Source: Anarhynchus alexandrinus
Lineage: Eukaryota > Chordata > Aves > Charadriiformes > Charadriidae
Direction of reading: 5' to 3'
Length of the DNA: 64,000 nt
Assembly (NCBI GenBank): GCA_008711295.1
Contig: VUYV01000074.1
Span: 3,390,797 to 3,454,796 of the forward strand
Shown here in pieces: positions 35,311-48,465 of the stretch. The translations under genes and the position numbers were made by a program. Within the stretch, counting starts at the first letter, position 1. Each line of letters starts with the position of its first letter. The notes under the pieces were generated by a model. It ran no database searches and was not told where the DNA came from. It saw only the letters and a list, made by a program, of their open reading frames with translations.

Positions 35311-36944
35311 CACTTGCTTTCCCGGCCACATGGCCCCTCTCCTGGTGTCTCCAGGCAGCCTGGGGGAGGTGCCTGCCTGCCTGGCCTGGGGTAGGGTGGG
35401 GGCAGGTGCAGAGGAGCCTGCAGTAGGGAGGCCTGGCGGGGGAAGGGGAGGGACCCCCTGTGCAGGGGGTGCCAGGCTGCCCCTGGTTGTGCTCCGGGTC
35501 ACCTCATAGCTCGTCTCTCAGGGGACAGAGGGCAGTCACAGAGAGGAGAGTTGGGCGTCTAGAAGCACGTCTAGGGAGGGACAATGAGTGGGCAAAGTTT
35601 CCTTCCCACTTTGTGTGGGTGTGGGGAGAAGCATTGCTGGCTCATGGCTGCTCCGAGACAGGGCCTGTAGCCTGGCACAATTCTGGTGGCTCTGTCTCTG
35701 CTTCCTCTTGGCAGAGCTCTGTATGCTCAGGCATGTTATTTGTCTCTGAGAAGTGGTGGGAGGAGTATGGGCAGACTCTTGGAGTGAAAAATGGGTATGA
35801 AGAAAACCTGTGGTCGCTCCATTGTTGCTTCTGCACAGCTGGTATCATGTTGGTTTGGGTTTTGACAATGCTTTGTGTTCTGAGCTCAAGGAATTCATGT
35901 CAACTTACAGTACCATGGTTTCTGCGTTGGGGAGTGAAAGATGGTACCGCCAAATCAGAGAGTCTCATAGGTTTGGGGAGATAACTTTGGGTGGCTTTCT
36001 GTCAAGGAAAGAGAAATGCTGTTGGCGTAAGGGAGAAAGAGGTAATTTTGCAAAATTGTGCGTGTATGTCACACATGATGATAGAAGAGCTTCAAGTCAT
36101 GGTAGCAATTACACATCGATGTAGAGTGTAAACCAATACCAAGTAGCAATCATCTGCTAATTCTTTTCCTGTTCGTCTGAGGCAGCCTTTCTCACAGCTC
36201 TTACTGCTTGTAGTTAATGATGCACTTCTCTAATTGGAAATAAAGTTAATGGATTAAATGTTTATCAAGACTACAGTATTGCTTCAGTGGAGATCAAATT
36301 TCGCTTTGAATGCCATAGCGGCTCTTTTCTGAAGTTTTGAGAACACACTAACATGTTTTGTGGTGTGTTAATTCCCATGTGTTCTTTGTGCTTATAATTT
36401 CTGTAATTTCAATGATTTTTCTTGTTTAAATGACAGTGATTAAGCTAATAATTTAGATTAAAAAAAATAAAACAACAAACTTGGATTTTTCTGGTTTAAC
36501 TAATTTTTTTCTAGAAATGACCCTAAAATTGTGTTTGGGCCATTGTGAACTGGCTCTCAGAAGAGATAGTACACAGAAGAAAAATAGTAATATTTACAAA
36601 TAGTTTAATTCAAGTTTTATACTGGACTTACTACAGTGTGTGTTACTTTTCATGCTAACACCTGCACCGGTGTCCAGACCGACCCCAAATCCTCTTCATT
36701 TATTCTGCCATATTGCTGCTACAGTGCTTTGTATCCCTAAGAAGAACAGTTAGTATATCAGTGGCAAAATAGAGGCTTGCTTAATAAATCCACATGCTAA
36801 CCAGTAGTGAGGTACACACAGGTGTCTGGTGCTTGCATGAATCTCTGATGATGTTTGTAAACTAAAGGTGTGATTAGTTAAACCTGATGAGACTAATTTG
36901 TAAGAATGCTTCTGAATGGAAATTTATGCAGGTACAGGTTCTGG
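35311..36944. other. Intergenic, no gene recognised
   Basis: Starts G-rich at the edge of the CpG island (several G runs at 35377-35456) and turns AT-rich after about 36120. The plus-strand frame at 35460-35984 (174 codons) has no recognisable domain. Confidence 0.65.
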
Positions 36945-37280
36945 TTGTTCCCTGATCAGTCTTCCTTGAACACAGGACTAAAAGGCACTTCCCAAATCCA
37001 GTCCCCTGCTGTTGAGACATTCTTAAACTTTTCAATCTCCCTCTTAAAACTAATTAGGTTATTTTCCTTATGTTATTCCCACTGTGAGGCTATGCCATAC
37101 TCTGAGCTCTGATGGCTAGACACTTTTCTAGTTTCCAGTCTGAATGTATTCATAGCAGGTATAATCCCTTTTGTCCTTGTGCCAACATCTTGCTTTAGTT
37201 TAGACCCTTCTTCTCCTTCTGTAGTGTTTAGCCTTGATGTCTTTGCAAAGCACTGTCATATATTGTCTTTTCCTTTGCTT
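36945..37280 (-). mobile_element. Ancient CR1/L3-like fragment
   Basis: Text typical of old amniote CR1 read in reverse: TAAAACTAATTAGGTTATTT, TCTAGTTTCCAGTCTGAATG, CTTGTGCCAACATCTTGC and ACCCTTCTTCTCC. Boundaries are approximate and divergence is high. Confidence 0.65.
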
Positions 37281-38511
37281 TTTAGGTCAGGTAAGGCAGG
37301 TTCTTTTAAAATCTTCCCCTAACATAAACAGCACAGGAACCCATCTCGGAGAATATTCCAGCTGACATTAACCTGTTTTTTCAGATGGATGACCAAAATT
37401 ACTTGGTCTGCTGTGTAATGCACCAATGTTTTAGAGAAAAGCATTGGCAATTCTTTATCTCTTTTATCTCTTCCTGGTACATTTCAGGGTAATGTTTACC
37501 TCTTCCATGACTCTCTCACACCAGTTCCTAGTTTTGAAATCATTGTCACCTGGCAGTAAATACAGCTGTGGGCTTCATTAGCTGTAAAATGCAGTTAGTC
37601 AAACTGAGTCTTCAGTGCTGTTGGGCTCCAGCTGTCCTGTGCTGATAATGCCTAGCGCTGTGGAGTTTCACAGGTATCTAGGAGCAAGCAAATTAAAAAG
37701 ATGACTTCAAGATGGAAAAACTGTAATAGACCTGTCTGGATTTACCTGCCGTTTCTCACAGCCAGAATGGTGAGTCAATAGATACAGGTTGTCCTACCTG
37801 AGCACAATCCTCATGGTGGCTTCAGTGCTGTCTTCTGGTTTGAAATGGAGGTATGCATTGCGTTTAGGTATACGTGATTTTGTTTCTGTGTTTTCTGGTG
37901 CACACTGGGTGAGATTTACCCTGAAAGATCCCTAGAAGGGAATTTGGTATTACTAGTCCTTAATTGCTTGTGTTCAGAAAAGGGTTGTTTTTTTCAAGGA
38001 AGTAAGTTGCATTGTAGCAGCAGTATGGAAAAGGATAATATTTTATAGTGATCGAGACACTTAATTTAAGTGATGGATATTATCTGATGGATTTGTGTGT
38101 GTGTGGTACTAAGTAGGCTCAAATCAAATAATGAAAATCCAAATGAATATCTGTCGCATTCAGTTAATCTTTAATTGCTTTGAAACTATTTGTGGACTTC
38201 TAGAAAGTGTCTTAAGGTGCTCAAGGTGCTGAGAAGTTATATTCCTCTAGATTTGTGGTCATCTTCCACGTTTATTCTCTGGGTAGCAACTGTGCAAGGA
38301 ACTCATTATCTCCTGATGCAGACATTAAGATTTTGATTCTTTATTGGACGTGATTAATTTTGAACCAGAAAATCACATTACAATCACCTTTTCTTATAAA
38401 AATGGAGTTCCATAAATTTGCAGCCATACTTTGGATTTATCTGAAAAAGTTGAAGTTTTTATACATAGGTAGTGACCCTTTTATGTACAGAATATCCTTG
38501 CAGATGAATCA
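37281..38511. other. Intergenic, no gene recognised
   Basis: Non-coding DNA between an ancient CR1 fragment and the younger CR1. Nothing further seen. Confidence 0.7.
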
Positions 38512-38955
38512 GAGAATCATAGAATGGTTTAGGTTGGAAGGGACCTTGAAGATCATCGAGTTCCAACCCCCTGCCATGGGCAGGGGCACCTCCCACTAGA
38601 CCAGGTTGCTCAAAGCCCCATCCAGCCTGGCCTTAAACACCTTCAGGAACGGACCTTCCACAACTTCTCTGGGCAACCTGTTCCAGTGCCTTACCACCTT
38701 CAGAGTGAAAAATTTCTTCCTAATATCTAATCTAAATCTACCTTCTTCTAGTTTGAAGCCATTCCCTCTCATCCTATCACTACATGCCCTTGTAAAAAGT
38801 CCCTCTCCATCTTTCCTGTAGGCCCCCTTTAGGTACTGGAAGGGACTATAAGGTCTCCCTGGAGCCTTCTCTTCTCCAGGCGGAACAACCCCAACTCCCT
38901 CAGCCTGTCCTTATAGGAGAGGTGCTCCAGCCCTCAGATCATCTTTGTGGCCCCA
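38512..38955 (-). mobile_element. CR1 LINE, 5'-truncated 3' end (minus)
   Basis: Starts on the plus strand with the reversed tail AATCATAGAATGG and GGTTGGAAGGGACCTTGAAG, and continues through GGCAACCTGTTCCAGTG to GGTGCTCCAGCCCTCAGATC. It is the same 3' portion as the copy at 12.1 kb but in the opposite orientation. It sits about 5 kb upstream of GMNC exon 1 and shows no coding remnant. Confidence 0.96.
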
Positions 38956-39175
38956 TGTAAGGGGTGTGTTTGAATATGTAAGGAATGTGTTTGAATAGCG
39001 TGTGTGGCGTGTACGTGTACCACGTGTTGCGTGCGCATGAGCTCACCCATCTGTCATTACCTCTGTTGTATTAACAGCTAATCTTGGTTCTTCTGTGGAT
39101 GTAACCGTTGTTTTCCAAGGGACAGAAGATCCCTGCTTTGAAGAGAGGTCTGTTAGGTAAAGCACAGATAACTGC

Positions 39176-39370
39176 TCATAGAGATCTAGGACTAGAAGGG
39201 ACTTCTGGGTCATCTTGGCCCATCCCCTGCTTTAGTTAGGCTGTCAGTTCATAAGACTTCAATGCCAGCCTGCCAGTGCATTCTCTTGTGACACTGGTAC
39301 TGCTTCTTACTACTTGACGGTTCAAAATGTTACTCTAATGTCTGATCTAAATTTTTTTCATGGAGATTTG
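39176..39370 (-). mobile_element. Possible ancient CR1 fragment
   Basis: AGATCTAGGACTAGAAGGGA followed by TCATCTTGGCCCATCCCCTG resembles the reverse of an old CR1 3' end. It is close to the younger CR1 at 38.5 kb but not part of it. Confidence 0.5.
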
Positions 39371-42300
39371 TGGCTCTTGTGCAATTTTTTGACTTTAGTT
39401 TTTTCTTTTTCATCCCGTGTGCTTGTCACTTTGATATGCTTATAAGCAACAATCTTGCTGGTTTTGTCTAGTTTTGTGTAATCGTTTTTCTGTTTTCCTG
39501 ACCACCTGTGAAGCCCTTAACACACCTCTAGTAGATAGACCTCGCCTTTCTTCAGTGTGGGTGACCATTGGTTTTTCTTTCCCAGCCTTCTGGATTGCAG
39601 TTCATTACACCCCTAGATACAGGAATTGAGGAATCATCTTCTGAAATAGAAAGAAAAATGGAAAAAGTGCTGGTTTTCTCTAGCACAGAGTGTGTTTACA
39701 GAATTCACTGCTACACAGTGTCATTGAGCTGAGAGTGTTGTGGTATTAAAAAAAAAATAGAATAATGCTTTTTATCATTCTGGAAATTTCTTTTGAATAT
39801 TTTCATTAATTCTACTGGGTTTATTGATCTTCTGTCTGAAGAAGACGCTTATTTCACCAGTTTTAGTGTCCTTGGACATGTTATTTCAGAATGCATCCCT
39901 GTCCGTATGTATTGCACATGTCTTGTCCTTTCCTTTTGAGTGGCTGGAGTTGTATCATAAAAAATGAGGTCCTAAAGAGACACTGATCTCAAGTCTTGCT
40001 TTGACAAGCTGATGGGTTCTCCTAAAAACTACAGGTGGGAATCTGTTACTTCTGCCAGTCTGATTGGTGTATGGAAGAGAAATATGTTCCACTCCTGGGT
40101 GTGATATTACAGTTTTATAGCAGCACTGAAATGTGAGGTCTGAAACCTCAGAACATCACCCACTTACTGTATAGGCCCAAGTCATTCTCTGCGTTTTTGT
40201 GTTTCAGTTCCTGATCTGTCAATCAGGAGTGGTGTCTCTACTTAGATTTTACATTTCTGTCATCAAAAATGTACTCACGTAGCTCCTGGCCAAATGAGTC
40301 CCTTTGTTCTCGGCTATGACCACTGGACTCTACAAGAGCAATATTAATTGTGAACAGAAAACTTTTGCTGAGTTTTGGGGGCTTATTGGATGGGAGCTTT
40401 AACATAGACCTTGATGTAGTTTTGGAACTGAAGCCTGTTCCTGGTCTGGCATCAGCAGCATGTTACTTCTGTGTTGATGTTCCTGCTCCATCCAGAGGTT
40501 ACCACTGAACTGAGTTGCCATGCTGCAGCTAAGTAGCCTTTTCATCACAGCAGAGTGATTTAGCAGTGTAAACAAATGCACTGAGGTAGTCCCATGGTTA
40601 AATAACAGATGATAGAAACAGTTTCTCTTGACTATGTTATGAGTGTTGACCACCATGGTTTAGGAGAAATTGCTGAGTCTACGAGAGAAAGACCGGTGTG
40701 CTGAAAGCCATGTTTTTCTCCATGGTGTTTTCTATTGAAGTCAAACTATTTTGCAGGGAGACCTGCCAGAAAAGCTTAGCTTACGGATTTCATCCAAATT
40801 AGGATGAATTTTCGTGGGACCAGATGCAGAGCTGAATGAGACCCTGCGTCTAATCAGCTGCTGATGCATGCATCTGCCTGCTTCATAACCTGGCCTGTGA
40901 GCTCCTCCAATGTGCACTGTGCTGCCAGTACCTATGTACTGGACTTCACCTATTTAATAGTGCTTTTCCTCTTGGCTGGTGCTCAGGAGTTGGCAGCCTG
41001 GCTCCCCTCCATCTCTCCTTGGGTGTAGAGCTGGGCACTTTCCATTCTTGGCTGGTAGTTGGGAAGTTTGGCAGAGATCTCTGATCCGAGTAAGTATATG
41101 TGAGGGCATCTCTTCATTGCAGAGCTGTATGGCATTGCCTTCTCTAATCAATAATGAAAGAAAAATCCTAGGATGTGTGGAAATGTGTCGGGGGTCAAAA
41201 GGTGAAGGATGTTGTTGTCACGAGCTGAGAAAGATGTCAGGGTTTTTGTGCACACTATTCAAAGGCTGAGTTAAAACAGTAAGTCACTAGGGAGATATTC
41301 TAGTAAAACAGCTCTGTCTGTATACATAAAATTTCCAGCTCCTAGTCCATGCAGGTAGTGTTCGATGAACTGGTGATGAAAAGGAATTAGTTGGCTGGTA
41401 ATTCATCTAAAAGATTGGCAGAGGATTTTACAGGCTTACACCAGAGCTGGCTGGAGACAATAATCTCTTTTCTCAAAGAATGCTGAGGTCCTGACGCCCA
41501 GCTCGTTGGAATGAAACCTGAATGCTTTTTAATTCTCTGTGAGAGATTTTTTTCCCCTCTTTGGTTTTTGTTTTTAGGAAGGAACAAAATGTTTCATTGT
41601 GATTTTGTCAATGATTTTGATATAATGGATTAAAAGAGTAAATGTCTTCCAAATCCCAAAGCCTTTTAAAAGAAGAATTCCATTCAAAACACATCAGAGC
41701 TGTTTTCTCCCCTGAATTTTTGCTGAAATTTATTTTTAAGCAAAAGTTTACACACTTCAATGGCAGTGTGCATTCCCTTGTAGCAATGATGTGCAGTGGA
41801 GAATAACTGCGAACAGGATTTATTTTTGTCCAGTTATACTTTATGCTATCCTGGAGGTGAAAGGGGTGGGGGGGAGGTCTGCATCCACTTGGCAGCCTTG
41901 TACTGTGCCAAAGCAGTGTAAAAAGGCCTCAGAGTGAATAAGAAACAAGAGAAATCTTTGGATTTTAACTGCCCCTGGATGAGAGAGCAGGATTCATCGA
42001 TGCCTTACTGTAATTTTACCGTTCCATTGCAAACTGTAATAGGACAGCAGGAGAGGAAGGAAGAGGTTAGTGTAGTGTGACAGAGCAGACTTCAGAGAAG
42101 ACACTTTTTCTCTCGGCTGAAGGTTCTTGTGTCTTCGTCTCCTGATGTGACAAAGGAACAGAGACTTAAATGGCAGCTATTGTTCTGCCCAGAAGCTCCT
42201 GTGGGTTCTGTTTCATCTTTCTTTCCTCTCCTTCTAGAAAGAGAGAAATGAGACCTGTTGCCATCCACAGAAGCCCCAGTGACTGGCCTGTCATCCATGG

Positions 42301-45300
42301 CCGGCACTGAAGCTCAGCAGCCTCCTGACATGCACATTGGGACCCTCGCTGGCTCAGGTCAACCTTCACTGACTTCCCTCTTAGAGGTGGAAAGATGTAC
42401 TGTTGTTTGAAAAGCAGCAGGTTCATCTGAAGTGAACTAATTTAATCTGGGATGGTGCTATTAGCTGTTGGATGTTGTTTCGGGATTCCTCAAATTTCAA
42501 GGAAGTTTGGGTTTGGTGATAGGGCTTAGACCTGTCTGTAATCTCCAGCACCCAGGAGATTCAAATCTACAAGGAAGAGTCTGGGCAAGCACACCTGGTG
42601 CCTCAGGCACAAAGGAGCTGTGGCCCTGCGGAATAAAATACTTCACTGGGAAAGTGAAAGGTTCTACAATGCTCACTTCTGGGTTGGCTGCTGGTCTGCA
42701 AGCTGTCCTTCAATAATTTGCTATTATCTCTTTGTTTACTCCAAATGTGTGATGAAGAAGATACTGTGTTAGATGTTCTTATGGAGGAATAGTGCTCTGT
42801 AATTGCTGGCGTTTTTATTTTCAAGATTAACACTGATTCTAGACTTTTTTCTTTCAAAGATGTGGTTTGGTACCATGAATTTGGAGGGATAGCTTATTGC
42901 TGAAAATGTTTTGGTTTTCATGCATTCCTGGACGTTGGTGTGTTTTATGGAAGCGAGCAGTAGGTGGACACTAGAGGGCTTGCTGGCATCCCTCCCTCTG
43001 GTCTCACCCGTGCAGGTCAAGAAGGTTGTTCAGTGGAGTAAATCGGGGAGCCTTAACTCAGGTTCTTACACTTGGATTTAAGTTTTGAGGGAGAGAACTG
43101 AGCAATACAGAGGTTAAGGCTCTGCTCACCCTCCGCCTCAGATGGCGCTGTGTAAGAAAATTCTGATATTCCCAAATACTAAAGCTGGGAGAAAGGCTAG
43201 TTTGTTTTTGGGACAGCCTGGGAGCAGCAAGCAATTATCTTCCATTTATTCACTGAGCTCAGTTATTCACCAGATTATTTCCCTAAATAAGTCTATTGTC
43301 TGTGTAAAGAGTTAAAATAGCATAAATAATACTCCCTGAGTCTTGAAACAACCTGTAGAATAATTGATTATCTTCTTCTTTTTTTTTTTTACATTTTTGT
43401 CTCTTCTTGTGAGATTTACCAAAGTTCCTGTTTTAAAAGGGCCGGCTGGGTTTGGTGGTTTTTTTTTTTTTCATCTATGAGACCTTTTAAGGTGACATTC
43501 TTAGGCAGTAAATATAGTCCAAGAAACTTGAGCCTTAAGACAACCCTTTTATTCTGGAATATCTCTAGTATAGAAGAACAACATAGCATGGAGGTAGCAC
43601 GGAGCTGTGTACTCAGATTCTGCAGACTTGATTTCTAAAATTAGGTTGTGGAGTGAATATTTTGATAATGATTAAAGATTTAGTAACTACCTTTCAGTCA
43701 TGTTCTGAAAAACAACTCATGAAAGTCCGTTTCTGCATTTCACTGAACTGTCTGCTGAAGCTACTACCAGTTACTATTAAAGACTTCAACTAACAATTCC
43801 TTTGTAAATGGCATTGAAAAAAAATAAAGAAATAGAGTGACAGAGATAGATTTTTGTGGTTTTATATCAGGATCTCAGCTTCCATTTAAACATTGTTTTC
43901 TTATGGTCTGCAATTAGTGATTACTCTTTCTTTGCAAGTGTGATGTTAATACAACAGCTGTTCATGGGCGATATTAATATAGTCATTTGGCCATGTTAAC
44001 CCTAATATGCCTGCTGAGCTATCATTCAAACTGAGCAGGATGGAGATGTCAAGCCTGAAAGGAGTTTATTGGTGGTTGGGTACTCTTGAGATACCAGCAT
44101 CCATATTTCCACACGCAGACTAGATGAATTTCATTCTTCTCTGGCGAAGAATAAAGTTGTGTTTATCACTGAAGAGCAACCAGCCCCACCGTACTGCTGA
44201 ACAGGAGAGCAGAACATCTGTGGCTGAAACATCCATGTGTACAAGCTGAATGAGATTTCTTCAGCATGGGAGTTGGGCTGTGATAATCAGGTTTAACATC
44301 TTTCTTGGTGGTTGTTTCTGTTTGGGGTTTTGGTTTTTTTTTTTTTCCCCTAAAGGGGTGAGGGGCCTTTGACAAGACTATTTAATGTGAAAGAAAAAGA
44401 TCAAGGAACTCCGTTAAAATCAACAGTGTCTCTTTTTGTCTTCTTGTGGTTTTTAGAAGTCTGTTCTTTAATTATGTCCAGGTTTTGAAAACTCAACCTC
44501 TTTCAGAAAACTTTTCTGTTTGAATTCAGGCGTGTCAGTGACAGAAGAGAAAGAATCAGTGTTGGTGAGGTGGCAGTGGGAAGCAGTGAGGGGAAAAAAT
44601 TCTGAAATAATTGGTTTCCCTTTTCTTGTGGAAATTTCAGTTAATGGATTTGATAGATGATCTGAAATTTAGCAGTGTTCTGCTAAAATTATGTAGAAGA
44701 CAGCCAAAAAAACTCCAAAATCTGTGGATTTTTTAATGCATCAAAATGAAGAAGAGCCTCCTGGTAAAGAGCTAATACTCAGAGGAGACCAGGGCTCCAG
44801 CCTGTCAGTTAAAGCACCGATCTGGGAGAGCAGGACTGGGCTCTCTCTCTGCACTAGCAGCAGTTCATGGGTTTTATCCAGTAAAAGTTTACTGTAAAAT
44901 CCAAACCAGTGCTGAGAGCAGGACATGAGTTCTTTTTTTATTTTTTTTTCTTTTCTCGTCTGTCTTTTTTTTTTCTGGGAATTGTATCCTGACCACTGGG
45001 CTGTGAAGTTATTCAGTTATTCTTGCTTTCTTTTTGCTGTAAAGAGTCTTGAATTCCTCTCTCCACATCTTCTGCAAGAGATTTGAGGTATGCCTGTGGC
45101 TTTGTGGCTAGGAGCCCTCCTGAATCCTGAAAAGGTGGTCGTGGAGTTGAGTATTTCCAAGATTGGGCAGCAGCTTCCAAGACTTTTCAGAAGTCATCAT
45201 TGAGTTGTCATCACATCTTTCATACAGACTTCTCTGGGGTTTGCTTGAGCCTCAGTTGCCCCTCAGGGATGTTTTGATTTCATAGGAGAAGTGAACAGAC

Positions 45301-46093
45301 AAATCTGAGCAGCTCCATTGCAGAGGAGGAGGTGGCAAAGTGCCTCCTCAGTGATGGAGAGTAGGCTGAGAAGAAGAGAGAAGCCTGCTGGCAAGAGCAG
45401 CCAGTTTCTCCTGCAAAGGAGACTAGAGGGGCCAGGGCAACAGCAGATTTTCTCAGAGGAGGGAGCAGTTATGGGAGGCAGCAAGAAAGCAGGCGGGATA
45501 AGCACAGCAGCCTGGGAAGACCGCTGAGGGGCTGGTGCTGGAGAGATGAGGAAAGAGCAGATAAAGGGGAAAGGAATTCTTTCACAGCTGTGTCTTCACA
45601 GGTTCCATCAGCCCCGGGAGGGCAATAGTGTTTCCTCCACCTTACAGCAATAACCTTTTCAAGTGCATCTGTAAGCAAATAAGTGTTGCCAGTGGGAGCA
45701 CTGCAAACACAGACTTTGTTTCAGTTAAACCTCCAGGCGGGTGGAATGATTGCACTAGCAGTTAACTAGAAGCATTTCAACGTTTAGTTGTGGGTGATAT
45801 TCAGGTTGCCTGAGTAACTCTGTAGTCCATGGAGGTGCGAGGACCTAAGGATGGGCAAGGTCTGGATTCAGGTGTTGTGGAGCACTTTCTAGAAGCCTCC
45901 AGCACCCTCCATTGCCTGTAGGGAGTCCGGCTTAATACCAGGCAGCGTGAGTATTGCTATGTGCTTTCCCAAATTGGGGGGAATATTTAATCTCAGTCTG
46001 GTATCACCGAACTGAAGACACAGGAGCTTTTTTAGCATGACAGGTCTGGACCATCACTGGACCTATTGTAACTTGCTCTCTTCACTCATGTTT
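39371..46093. other. Intergenic, no gene recognised
   Basis: AT-rich gene-free stretch with scattered poly-T runs and a 12-bp palindrome GATGCATGCATC (40863-40874). No repeat family or coding exon recognised. Confidence 0.7.
44931..44976. repeat. T-rich tract
   Basis: Runs of T interrupted by A, C and CTCGTCTG. Similar shorter T runs occur at 43379-43390, 43461-43472 and 44333-44346. Confidence 0.8.
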
Positions 46094-46240
46094 AAAAAAA
46101 ACAAACCAACCAAACAAAAAAAACCACCAAAACAACCAAAAACACCACACACCAGAAGAAACCCCAAACAGGTGTGTGTGTGTGGTGTTTTTTTTTGTTT
46201 GTTTTGGGGTTTTTTTGTTTTTTTTTTTTTTGTTTTTTTT
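46094..46240. repeat. Back-to-back A/C-only and G/T-only tracts (fold-back)
   Basis: 46094-46170 contains no T and only two G. 46171-46240 contains no A or C except at the very end. The halves are largely complementary: AACACCACACACC (46141-46153) faces GGTGTGTG...GGTGTT (46171-46189), and the A runs face the T runs. A single strand could form a long imperfect hairpin. Confidence 0.9.
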
Positions 46241-46799
46241 ATAATTGCGTCTTGAGGTTTGGAGTGGAGCAGCGAGCACAGATGACCACCACGGACTCTG
46301 CTGGAGATTGAGTCGTTTGCAAGATCTACCCTAGTCACACCACTATTTGCTCGAGTATGCGGTTGAACGCAGTGCGATGTGCAGCACACTCGCCTCGAGA
46401 GGGTGTTTCCAGCCAGCCTGTCTCACCCTGCCGCTGTTGGCTCTTGCTCCGCTTTACCCACTAACTAGGCTGTTACTTCACAATATGTTTGACTGGTTTA
46501 AAAACAATTATATCACTGGGTCCCCCCTTCAGTGAGTAACAAGAAACCTTCCACTGCAGCGCTGGGGAACAAGAGGCAGAATGGCTTTGACAGTTAATGT
46601 GCTGCCAACAACCAGCCTTGCAGCAAAGGGTTAAGCGGGGCCATCCCTGTAGACTGTCACTCACCAGACTTTTTTTTGAGTTGACCTGCTCGGATTTTTC
46701 CCTCTCCTCCCACCCCTTCCTCTTCTCTTTCTTTCTTTCTCTTTATTCTTTTTCTCAAGTCTCTTTTGATTTCATGCTGGCTTTTTAAATTGAGGATAA

Positions 46800-47015
46800 A
46801 GTTAATTCACCGCACAATGCGGCAGCTGGAATGAAATAGGGCCGGTCGCCCGTGTGGAGGGGAGGGCTCTGTGCTGGCTGGGGGTGGCTCGTTGCATCTC
46901 CTAAGGCCACTACGGGCTGTCGCTGATTTATTGATAGTGCCTCTAGCGACAAAGCAAGAAGTTAACTAATTATGAACATATGGTTCAGCTCATGCTTGAC
47001 TCAGCAGCCACCTTG
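46800..47015. promoter_or_regulatory. Possible conserved regulatory block
   Basis: Repeat-free stretch with GTTAACTAATTA (46961-46972) and an AP-1/MARE-type TGACTCAGCA (46997-47006), next to the fold-back tract. Call based only on motif density. Confidence 0.25.
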
Positions 47016-48009
47016 TTAGCCTGGAGCTGGCTAGGTGTTCAGAAGCAGGAGAAGAGGAAAGTTTTGGGTGGAAGGTGTGGTCCCAAGTCCCACTGACAAG
47101 CCAGAGGGGAACTTGATTGATCCTAATCTATTCTTTTTGTTGGGAGGCAGCATGCGGCTGTCAGGAACAGCTTGGTAATAACAGATTTGTGGCCTCTAAG
47201 TCCTTGTGGTTATAGTCAGCACGCGACACTCGGTCGGCTCCTGGCATGCTCTGTACTTAATTGGTCTCAATGGTGGGGTCTGAAATGAGACGGTAGTTCA
47301 AGGTGCAACACATGCTATACCTGAAATCGCAGCCTGTGAGCTGCCGCACAGATGTCAGCTTTTTACCAGTGGGCTTACCACTGGGGACCTGGAGGGTCCG
47401 TACAGAAAGGGACAAGGGATGGCTGAGAGGACCCTGCAGATTTTCAGTGCTTAATATGGAATTAATTAGAGGAAAATTTAGAGAGAGAGAGTGTGACTGG
47501 TAGAGCAACAAGGAGAGAGACGCAGAGAACTTGTTAGGAAGTTCATCAAGGTGGATTGCAATTCTGTCTGCATGGAGTGGTCAGCATGCGCAGTCTGGAC
47601 ACAGGAGAGTATTTAACGGGAATTGATACCAGCTAAAGGGGGGAGGAGGGTGTCTCTTTCTGTCCATCTGTTGGTCTTTCACAAGTGAATTGGGCTATGC
47701 CGCAGGATTCAAAACAATGTAGTTAGAGGCTATTTTTTTTTCATGGGCATACGTGGTCTCCAGAAAGAGTGGGCTTATTGCAGTCCGACTTTTAAAACAA
47801 TTTTAGGGTTCTTGTAGTTTGCTTAACTGGAAGTGCTGAGCATAGAAAGATAGCAATTTCAATAACAGGCAGCAGAAAGAACTCCAGGGATGAATGATTT
47901 GACACAGCCAACAAACAGGCTATCTTATGACTTTCTAGACAAAGCAAAAGTGGGCAGAGAAGGCTCTCTGTATACTGGGATGTAATTGCAAGGCCACAGT
48001 CCACAGTTG
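47016..48009. other. Intergenic, no gene recognised
   Basis: Nothing recognised. Confidence 0.65.
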
Positions 48010-48465
48010 AGGGAGATGGTTAGTGACCTCTACTAGGCACTGGTGAAGCTGCATCTGAAGTACTGCACCTAGTTCTGGTCTTCATGGTGCAAGAAATGTG
48101 TTGACAAACTGGAGAATCTAGCAAGAGGGCCACTCAGCTGGTGAGGAGGCTGGAGCACACGAGCACGAGGGAACTGGGTTTGTTCAGCTTGGAGAAGAGG
48201 GCTAAGGGAGTCTGATGGCAGTCTTCCACTGCCATGGGGGAGTATAGAGAAGGCAGAGGTCAAGTCTTCTCAGACATGCACAGTGAAAGGATGAGGAGTG
48301 GTAAAAAGCTGGGACAAGATGTATTCCAACTAGATATGAGGGGAGGGGAAAAAGCCCAAACGCAATAAGCTAGAGAGGCCATGGAATCGCTGTTCCTGAA
48401 GGTTTTCATAACTTGCCTGGGCCATGGTCCTGGGTGGCATAGTCTAAATTTGAAAAGGACCCTTA
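48010..48465 (+). mobile_element. Older CR1 LINE fragment
   Basis: Diverged CR1 3' text on the plus strand: ACTGGTGAAGCTGCATCTG, TTGTTCAGCTTGGAGAAGAG, GAAAGGATGAGGAGTGG and AAATTTGAAAAGGACCC. The well-defined tail octamer is lost, so the 3' limit is approximate. Confidence 0.85.

Noticed and set aside
35377..35456. G-run clusters as a G-quadruplex
   Set aside because: Each cluster has only three G-triplet runs within short loops, so a canonical four-run motif is not met.
34658..35509. 283-codon plus-strand frame across the 35-kb CpG island
   Set aside because: Pro/Gly/Ala/Arg composition from GC richness, with no motif. Promoter-type motifs run on the other strand.
46082..46389. Lys/Asn/Thr-rich frames across the A/C-G/T tract
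   Set aside because: Translation of low-complexity repeats.
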